Assembly (NCBI RefSeq): GCF_004366595.1
Contig: NZ_SORE01000033.1
Span: 1 to 61,591 of the forward strand
From: Paraburkholderia rhizosphaerae
GTDB lineage: Bacteria; Pseudomonadota; Gammaproteobacteria; Burkholderiales; Burkholderiaceae
Direction: 5' to 3'
DNA length: 61,591 nucleotides
Shown: positions 1-7,500 of the stretch, one piece after another
How the letters are laid out: each line of letters starts with the position of its first letter
Position numbering within the stretch: the stretch's first letter is position 1
Position numbers and translations under genes: made by a program
Notes under the pieces: generated by a model
Told to the model about the DNA's origin: nothing
Databases searched by the model: none
What the model saw: only the letters and a program-made list of their open reading frames with translations

Positions 1-92
1 GGTGACGGTCGATATAAAGAAGCGTCGTGCCGTCGTCTTCGGTGTGGACCACGTGGCTGTTCCACAATTTGTCGTAGAGAGTCTGTGCCATG
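1..92 (-). CDS. leuC: 3-isopropylmalate dehydratase large subunit, N-terminal part (cut by window edge)
   Basis: Reading minus from the ATG at 92, the 30 visible residues begin MAQTLYDKLWNSHVV and continue with LLYIDRH, the characteristic N-terminus of LeuC. With LeuD, LeuC isomerises 2-isopropylmalate to 3-isopropylmalate in leucine biosynthesis and carries a [4Fe-4S] cluster in the cytoplasm. The cluster cysteines lie beyond the window. A purine-rich GGTAAGG-like stretch on the plus strand is only the complement of the leader, so no strong ribosome site is visible. The rest of the leu operon should lie to the left. Confidence 0.9.
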
Positions 93-462
93 GTAAGGGG
101 GATGGTTGTGACTACGGCTGCGGGCACAGGGAAGGCGAAGGACTTCCCGGCACAAAGCACATTGATGGTCGCTGCAATGCTTCGCAGATCGCCTCGGCAT
201 CGTTGCCATCAGCGACGTTGCCCCTCGTGAAGGCTTGACGAACTGTGGGCGGGCGAGTTTGCGACGTGACCTGCCTGCTAGCTTGAAGCAACCGCAAAAG
301 AATAACGTCGCGTCAGGCGGCCCATATGTCGTAAATAAGGTGTTTTCAGGACGCGACGCGCAGGTCGATGGGAGAAGCGATATTCGCGAATCTGGAACGA
401 ATGCTTTCGACTACGTTCCGATCCGTTTTTGCCGGGAATGGTGCCTATGTTTATCGGACCTG
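93..462. other. intergenic region upstream of leuC
   Basis: About 370 bases without a convincing gene. It should hold the leuC promoter and leader. The short open frames here have no recognisable domain and no ribosome site, and the stretch reads as leader plus degraded sequence next to the pseudogene at 463. Confidence 0.4.
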
Positions 463-812
463 TTAGAGCGTGACGACGATCCTTCCCACCTGGTTGCCGC
501 CTTCCATATAACGATGAGCGTCCGCGATCTGGTCCACGGTGAACGTCCGGTCAATCAACGGACTCAGCGCATTTCCGGCGAGCGCGCGACTGATGAATTG
601 CTTCGCGCCCTCAAGCGTCGGCGTTTCGCGTCAGTGCGATAGGCACTGCGCCAACGCTGTTTGCGATCTGGATCGCGGCAATACCGACGCTACTGGCCGC
701 CGCGCCCAGCACGACGGCGTCCGCGGCGTTCAACCTGGCGAATGGGATCAACGCGCCGTAAGCGGTGGTGTAAGCCATCCACGTTGCGGCCCCTTGCCGC
801 TGGAAAATCTAT
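463..812 (-). pseudogene. zinc-type alcohol dehydrogenase / quinone oxidoreductase remnant
   Basis: Two blocks of an MDR-family oxidoreductase survive in different frames. The upstream block (about 812 to 614) contains the nucleotide-binding stretch VVLGAAASSVGIAAIQIA and the family's TWMAYTTAYGAL. It runs into a TGA at 611-613. The downstream block (about 628 to 463) is the normal C-terminus, with PLIDRTFTVDQIADAHRYM and GRIVVTL followed by TAA. In an intact enzyme roughly 90 residues separate these blocks and about 130 precede them, so the gene has lost its N-terminus and suffered an internal deletion with a frameshift. No start codon or ribosome site remains. Confidence 0.75.
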
Positions 813-830
813 AGCACGTGGATGTCGGCG

Positions 831-856
831 TTCGCTGCGTTTGAATAAGCAGCGAA
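831..856 (-). terminator. hairpin downstream of the EamA gene
   Basis: A perfect 8-bp stem (TTCGCTGC / GCAGCGAA) with a 10-base loop lies 35 bases past the stop of the EamA gene read on minus. No uninterrupted T-tract follows, so it is a candidate terminator or 3' stabiliser only. Confidence 0.4.
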
Positions 857-891
857 GTCCGTGAACCCTATCTCGCCGTGTCGCGTGTAAC

Positions 892-1824
892 TCAAACGTC
901 GTTTGAGACCACCGGTTGCATTTCTTCCGGTGCGCGAATGCTTCTTTGCCAGCGCACCGTCGCGAGCACGGACGCAAACACGATAAGCCCGCCTCCGAAC
1001 CAGGCCCACACCGTGATCTGTTCGCCGAGCCAAGCGTACGCGAATAGCGCGCCGAACGCCGGTTCGCTTCCCATCAGTAACGCGACGCGCGTCGGGCTGC
1101 TGCGCTTGACGGCGAAATTCTGTGCGAAGAACGCGAACAGCGTGCATGCAAGCACCAGATAAACGATGCTCGACCAGAAGACTCCGTGCGCAGCTAGCGA
1201 CGGCAATGCATGCCACTGCTGTGACGGCAACATTAGCGCAACGATCACGCTGCCGAGCGCCACGGTGCCCGCCTGAATGGCGGTTACCGGCAGCGGCGCG
1301 AGGGCCGAGTCGCGCATCACGCGCTTGGTCACGCACACCATTAACGCGCGCAGCAGCGCTGCGAGAAGAATCAGCGCGTCGCCTGCGCGCGGGATGAACA
1401 CGCCGCCACTCACGAGTGCGGCGCCCGCGAACGATAACGCGACAGCGATCCATTCAACGTTTGAAGGCTTTCTGCGCAGCAGCACCCATTCGACGAGCGG
1501 CGTTAGCACGACGCACAAACTGATTAAAAACGCTGCGTTAGACGCGCGTGTCAACGATATGCCGAACGTCTCGGCCAGCAGCACGCCTAGCAGCAATACA
1601 CCGCACCCGAGCGCACCCGCCAGCGCGGATGCGTTGACCTGCCGTAGCGAGCGCAACGCCGGCGACAACACAACAAACGTCAGTCCAAAGCGCAGCACCA
1701 GCAGCCCCAACACCGGATAGAACGCGAGTGCTCCCTTGACGACCCCATAGCTGGTGCCCCACACGATCGCGACCGCGAGCAGCATCAGGTCGGATAGCCA
1801 TAGCGCACGTTTTTCAGTCGACAT
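892..1824 (-). CDS. EamA/DMT-family inner-membrane exporter
   Basis: The 310-residue protein is almost entirely hydrophobic and has the two-repeat EamA layout of about ten membrane helices. The first repeat opens with VAIVWGTSYGVVKGAL, the usual WG(T/S) motif, and the second repeat carries MGSEPAFGALFAYAWLGE. Family members export metabolites or amino acids across the inner membrane, but the substrate cannot be read here. A GAAAGG ribosome site precedes the ATG at 1824. It is divergent from the LysR gene at 1954 with a 129-base gap, so that regulator probably controls it. Confidence 0.9.
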   Translation of the reverse strand: MSTEKRALWLSDLMLLAVAIVWGTSYGVVKGALAFYPVLGLLVLRFGLTFVVLSPALRSLRQVNASALAGALGCGVLLLGVLLAETFGISLTRASNAAFLISLCVVLTPLVEWVLLRRKPSNVEWIAVALSFAGAALVSGGVFIPRAGDALILLAALLRALMVCVTKRVMRDSALAPLPVTAIQAGTVALGSVIVALMLPSQQWHALPSLAAHGVFWSSIVYLVLACTLFAFFAQNFAVKRSSPTRVALLMGSEPAFGALFAYAWLGEQITVWAWFGGGLIVFASVLATVRWQRSIRAPEEMQPVVSNDV

Positions 1825-1953
1825 CGCAGACCTTTCTCTATCTATTCGAATGGTCCAGATTGTCGAGCATTGCGCCCGAAACTATAATCGGGGCTCGCGG
1901 AACATCTTTTATGTCGCGGGCGCACAAATACCTGGGTCGATGCGAGCACGACA

Positions 1954-2880
1954 ATGAATCCCACTGACCTTTTCGCATTGTTACCGGACATGGCGACTTT
2001 TGCCCGTGTCGTCGATGCGGGCAACTTCTCCGAGGCCGCGCGCCAACTGGGCACCACGCCTTCGACGATCAGCCGGCAAATCAAACGTCTTGAGCAATCG
2101 CTGGGCACGCGTTTGCTGGAGCGCTCGACACGCAGCGTGCGGGTCACCTATTCGGGCGCACAGGTCTATCGCTATTGCCGCGACATCGTCGGCGCCGCGT
2201 CCGGTGCGGTCGACGTCGCTGGGCAAGTGATCGGCGAGCCGCGCGGCAAAGTCAGCATCAGTGCGCCGATTGCCTTCGCGCGAACCGTGATCCACCCGCT
2301 GATCCCGGCATTTCTGCGCAGCTGGCCGGACGTCGACGTGCAACTGGTGTTCGCCGACCGTGAAATCGACCCGCTACGCGACGACGTCGATCTGGTGATC
2401 CGATTGACCCGCTCACCGCCATTGGGCCTGGCCGCGCGGTGCCTCGGATCGGTGAAATGGCTGCTTTGCGCGTCGCCTGCCTATCTCGAAGCGCGCGGAA
2501 CACCGATCGAACCGCACGATCTTGCACGTCACGCGTGCCTGTATCTGGGAGAAACCGTCGACGATAATCGCTGGCATTTCCGGCGCGGCACCGAAACTCA
2601 ATCGCTGGAGGTGAGGGGGCGTTATATCGCGAACCACGCGGGCGCCCGTCTCGATGCGGCGTTGCAAGACCTCGGCATTGCGAGCTTGCCCGACTTTGCC
2701 GCTGCGCACGCGTTACGGCAAGGTGACCTTGTGCAGGTTCTCGTCGACTGGGAGTTCGACGCGCGCGCCTATATGGGACCGATCTGGCTGCTGTATCCGC
2801 CGAACCGCTTCCTGCCATCCAGGGTGCGCGCGCTGATCGACTATCTTGCCGCGCAACTGCGCGACATACCGGATGATTGA
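1954..2880 (+). CDS. LysR-family transcriptional regulator
   Basis: The 308-residue protein has the N-terminal winged helix-turn-helix of LysR regulators (about residues 12-70: FSEAARQLGTTPSTISRQI, then RLLERSTRSVRVT). A periplasmic-binding-protein-like effector domain follows from about residue 95. The sequence resembles the subgroup often annotated as CrgA/AaeR-like. It is divergent from the EamA exporter, the classical arrangement for a LysR gene acting on its neighbour, with binding expected in the shared gap at 1825-1953. The inducer is unknown. Confidence 0.92.
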   Translation: MNPTDLFALLPDMATFARVVDAGNFSEAARQLGTTPSTISRQIKRLEQSLGTRLLERSTRSVRVTYSGAQVYRYCRDIVGAASGAVDVAGQVIGEPRGKVSISAPIAFARTVIHPLIPAFLRSWPDVDVQLVFADREIDPLRDDVDLVIRLTRSPPLGLAARCLGSVKWLLCASPAYLEARGTPIEPHDLARHACLYLGETVDDNRWHFRRGTETQSLEVRGRYIANHAGARLDAALQDLGIASLPDFAAAHALRQGDLVQVLVDWEFDARAYMGPIWLLYPPNRFLPSRVRALIDYLAAQLRDIPDD

Positions 2881-3539
2881 TTTCATGGCTGGCCAAAGAT
2901 GACACCGATGGGAGACAGCAAGCCGGGCGGAGACGGCGATGAATAACCGTCGATGCTGACCGTCAGCAAGCCAACTGGTGACGATGTGAGTTGCCGTGCC
3001 GACAAGAAAGGTTGCACCAAAAACGACGAGCGTCATTTTCCATAACGGCAGATTGTGTAGGCATGTACTGGTCATCGCGCGTGCTCTCCGTACGGACGTC
3101 GCGTCCGGGTCTCGCAATATTGCCCAGGCAAACCGTTTTCTACCGTTCGGTGTGGGTCATTTCGAGTCGATTTTTCGCGGCGTGGCGCGCGTTCTTTTGC
3201 AAAAAGACGGAATCCGGCCAGATGGCGCAGATGAACCGTGTCGCGTCAAAATGTCCTGAAATAAGCGTATATCCGACATGCGAGATGCACCGGGATGATG
3301 CAATCTTTTTAGTCAAATGGACGTTCTGCGTCGATTTATGGATTATCTGATTGAAATAAGGATACCCAATAATCCTGTTTTGGGAAATTAATCAATGCGT
3401 GCGGCACATGTCATCCGTATTCGCGTCGTTTGCCACGCGTTCGGAATCGACGGGAATTGGCGGGGCGCATGTTCGATCATTACGCCTGCATGTCAGATTT
3501 CCAGAATTCTTTCGAATTCTGCGTAGCCCTTTTACCGAA
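2881..3539. other. long intergenic region
   Basis: About 660 bases without a gene I can support. On minus, 3117 to 2713 is an open frame containing a hydrophobic stretch (MTLVVFGATFLVGTATHIV) that might be a small membrane protein or a relic. It overlaps the end of the LysR gene, lacks a clear ribosome site and matches no family I recognise. From about 3260 the DNA turns A/T-rich and probably contains the promoter of the methyltransferase gene. Confidence 0.35.
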
Positions 3540-4511
3540 ATGAGTACTACGATGAGCAAATACCGTAAGCAGTTGCCGTTGCTGGAGGATCGTCCTTTCA
3601 TGACGGATGGCGGACTCGAAACGTCCCTGATATTCCATCAAGGTGTCGAGTTGCCGTATTTCGCGTCATACGATCTACTCAAAACGGAGGCAGGTACCGC
3701 ATTAATCGAAAGTCATTACGAGCGCTTCACTCAACTCGCCCGCCAGCATGAGGTTGGGATCGTGCTCGCGACACCGACCTGGCGTGCGAGCCGGGATTGG
3801 GGCATCAAGCTCGGCTATACGGATACCACGCTCGCCGCCGCGAACCGCCGCGCGGTCGATATGCTGGTTCAATTGCGGTCCAGATGGGAAACACCGTCGA
3901 CGCCGATTGTCATCGTCGGCACGCTCGGACCGCGCGGCGACGGATATCAGTCGTGCATGCGGATGAACGCCGGCGACGCGCAGCGCTACCACGCGGAACA
4001 GATCAATACCTTCGCCGCGACGCAAGTCGATATGGTTGGCGGATTTACGTTGAACTACATCGATGAAGCGATCGGCATGATCCGCGCAGCCAAAGCGGCC
4101 GGCGTGCCCATCTCGATCTCGTTCACGTTGGAAACCGATGGCAGGCTGCCTTCCGGCGATTCATTGCGGTACGCGATCGAACACACCGATGCCGAAACGG
4201 ACGGCTATGCGTCGTTCTTCATGATCAATTGCGCGCACGCATCGCATTTCGAAGAGATGCTGCGAAACGGAGGCGAGTGGCTTCAACGCATTCGCGGCGT
4301 TCGAGCGAATGCGTCACGACGCAGCCATGCCGAACTTGACGAGGCCGACGAACTTGACGACGGCGACCCGGTGGAATTCGGCCAGGATGCCGTGAGATTG
4401 CGCGGCTTTCTGACGGGCATGAACATCATCGGCGGATGTTGCGGTACCGATCATCGGCACGCCGATCAGGTATGGCGGGCGATCAAACTGGCTAGCGGAC
4501 AGGCAACGTGA
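3540..4511 (+). CDS. homocysteine S-methyltransferase family protein
   Basis: The protein is about 323 residues from the ATG at 3540; an in-frame ATG at 3552 is also possible. The frame stays open upstream, but that part looks non-coding. The TIM-barrel signature includes FMTDGGLETSLIFHQG at the start, GTLGPRGD in the middle, and the three zinc-ligand cysteines in NCAH (about residue 231) and GGCCGTD (about 300-301). Enzymes of this family move a methyl group from S-methylmethionine, betaine or a similar donor to homocysteine, giving methionine. The donor cannot be told here. Its 3' end overlaps the convergent kinase gene by 20 bases. Confidence 0.87.
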   Translation: MSTTMSKYRKQLPLLEDRPFMTDGGLETSLIFHQGVELPYFASYDLLKTEAGTALIESHYERFTQLARQHEVGIVLATPTWRASRDWGIKLGYTDTTLAAANRRAVDMLVQLRSRWETPSTPIVIVGTLGPRGDGYQSCMRMNAGDAQRYHAEQINTFAATQVDMVGGFTLNYIDEAIGMIRAAKAAGVPISISFTLETDGRLPSGDSLRYAIEHTDAETDGYASFFMINCAHASHFEEMLRNGGEWLQRIRGVRANASRRSHAELDEADELDDGDPVEFGQDAVRLRGFLTGMNIIGGCCGTDHRHADQVWRAIKLASGQAT

Positions 4512-7500
4512 ACTGAAACACCGCGCCGCGCGGCTCGTTCGCGCTCGCCCACAACCGGCCGCCGTGCGCATCGATGATCGAACGGCAGATCGACAGGCCC
4601 ATGCCCAGACCGCTCGGCTTGGTCGAGTAGAAAGGCGCAAATAGATGTTCGGCGGACTCCGAGCCGAGGCCCGGCCCGGAATCGCGCACGCAGACGAGTA
4701 TCGCGTCTGTCTCGGTGTTCTGATCGCAGACACACACTTCGCGCGGACCGTCGCCGGCGCTGCTCACCGCTTCGATCGCGTTGATGATCAGGTTCAGCAG
4801 CACCTGCTGCAGTTCAACCCGGTCGCCATCGATAAGCGGCAGGCCGTCCGCCAGTTGAGTCCGGATCGTGATGCCGTGCTTGATCGCTTCTCCATGGACC
4901 AGTTCGACCACTTCGTGAATGGCCCGGTTCATGTCGACGCGCTCCTTCGTCGGAGGGGCTTTCTTCAGTAATGCGCGGATTCGGCCGATCACCTGTTTGG
5001 TTCGATTCACTTCGTTGACGATCCGCGAAAGCGCCTGACGTACCTCGTCGAAGTCGGGCGGCTGGGCGTCCAGCCAACGTAGCGCCGCCTGCGCATTGGT
5101 CACGGTCGCGGCAATCGGCTGGTTCACTTCATGAGCGATCGATGCGGTCAGTTGCCCCATCGTTGCGACGCGGCTCGCGTGCGCGAGTTCGGATTGCATC
5201 TCGCGATAGCGCCGTTCACTGTCACGCGCTTCCCGTTCCGCCTGCTTGCGCGCGGTCAGATCCAGCACGAACGCAACCCCTTCTTTGCCGCCCGCGTCGA
5301 AACTGGCTGGGCCGATCATGATCGGCACCCGGCTGCCGTCTTTCCTGAGGTATTCCTTTTCATAGGGCTGTGCGCGCCCGTTGACCATGATATCCCGGGT
5401 CGCCTGTTCGTCGACGCTATGCCATTCCGCTGGCGTCAGGCTGGTCCAGCGCATTTTGCCGAGCATGACATCGTCGCGCGCATAGCCCAGCATCCGCAGA
5501 AACGCATCGTTGGCCTCCAGAATGTCGCCATCGATGTTCCACACGAAAATGCCGATGATGTCCGCATCGACGAGCCGCCGGATTCTCGCCTCGCGTTCCG
5601 CGACGTTGCGGTAAAGGCGGGCGTTTTCGAGCGCAATGGCCGCCTGCGACACAACCAGACTGAGCACGGTGATCCGGCCGGGTGTGAACGCGCGCGTGGT
5701 CAGGTTGTTTTCCAGATACAGCGCGCCCTTGAGCCTGCCCTGATTGACTAGCGGCAGACAGAGCACCGACCGGGCGCCGTGTTCGACGATGTAGTTATCC
5801 CGCGCAAACCGCGGGTGACTCGCGGCATCGTCGAGGATCACGGTCTCCTGCGTGCGCAGCACATAGTGCAGAACCGACTCCGGAAGCGCGAGCGGTTCGA
5901 CGGGCTCATCACGCAGGTCGACGACGAACTTTTCGCTGTCGGTCGATGCTTCCGCAACGATCCTCAGTTCGCCGCCGTCCGGGAGAATCAGCAAACCTCG
6001 TTCGGCGCCTGCCTGTTCAATCGCGGTGCGCATGACCATCTCGATCAGCTTGTCGAGGACGATGTCGCCCGAGACCGCCTGCGACACCTTGATCACGGTC
6101 GCGAGGTCGAGATGTTCGACCGGTGCGCCGATCGTGCCGGTCGGGCCTGGCGCGAACGCTTCGGCACGTAGCTGGGGCGACTGCTCTTCGAGTTGTCGCA
6201 CCTTGCCGTCGGCGCCCCAGCGCAGATAGAGGTAGCGCGCGTCCTGCAAGTACAGCCGCGCCACCTTCGCAAGACCACATGCTGCGTAGAATCGGGACGC
6301 GAGCTCGTTGGCTAGCGCCTCGTTATGCACGAAGCCGCTTTCCTGAGCGAAGTGGATCGCCTGTTCGTACAGGCGCATCGCGTCGCCTTCGCGCTGTTCG
6401 ATGCGCGCGATTTCCGCGCCGACGAGCGCGGCGCGATCCGCGAAATTCTCCGGGCAGTGTTTCGCCCAGACCTCGAGCTGACGGTGATGCTCGACGACAG
6501 AAGACAGTACCTGCGGCTGCTCGCTTCGCGCAGCGCGGTCATACCAGGCTGCACGCGCGAGCGCGCCGTAAAAGTGATATTCGGCTTCCTCGAAGAAGGA
6601 CGATGAGGTCCACAGCAGCGGTTGTGCGCGCGATGCGGCGTCCATTGCCGCTGCATGGTCGCCGGCCATATAACGGGCCTGCAGTTTGCGGATCCAGTAC
6701 CAGCACGCGGCGATCGCCAAAGCCGGGTTACTCGATAAATGGCGCTCAGCGCGAGCTTCGCTGAATTGCCGGTCGTCCAGGCATCCGAATCGCTGCGTCG
6801 CGCCGCGCAGCGTGCGGACCAGCGACAGCTGCGTGTCGATAATGTCGATGACAAGGCCAAAGCGTGTCTTCTGCGCGAACGCGAGTCCGCTTTCGGCTTC
6901 GCGCTGCACGGCTTGCAGCGGTTCGCCCGCGAAAAGAAGGTCCGAATTCAGATTGTTGCATGCATAGGCGGCAGCGGTGAGGTCCCCAATCCGGTTTGCC
7001 GCTTCGAACGCGCGTTGCAATACATCGCGGCAAGCCCGCACGTGTTTCATCCAGCGCAATACGAACGCCGAGTAATACACGTACGTGCTGGCCTCCAAAC
7101 GCCCGCCGCCGCGTTTGCCGACGAGTTCGTAGCCGAGCTGGCCGAACCGGAAGCCGGCGCGATAGTCGCCGAAACGCGACCCGGCAATTCTGCCAAGCAT
7201 CACATACGTGGTACACGACGCATCGCAGTTGCCGCACTCGAGGCTGAGACTCACCGCCTTGCATGTCATCAGGCAGGCAAGATTCGGATCGGTGTGAAAG
7301 GCCGCCGGCCAGCACTTGATCAGCACGTTGACGGTGCCAAGCGATACCTGATCGTGCATCGGAGGAAGATGCACCAGATCTTCGATGGTCCGTTCGCCCA
7401 GCACGGACCAGATGTGCTCGTATTCGCGCCTGACTTCGTCGTCGGCCGGGTGGGCGGGCCATTCGATGCCGATCTGCCGCAGATAGTCGAGACAGACGGC

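Noticed and set aside
2713..3117. Small membrane-protein gene on minus
   Set aside because: It overlaps the LysR 3' end, has only one hydrophobic stretch and no clear ribosome site or family match; noted in the gap entry only.
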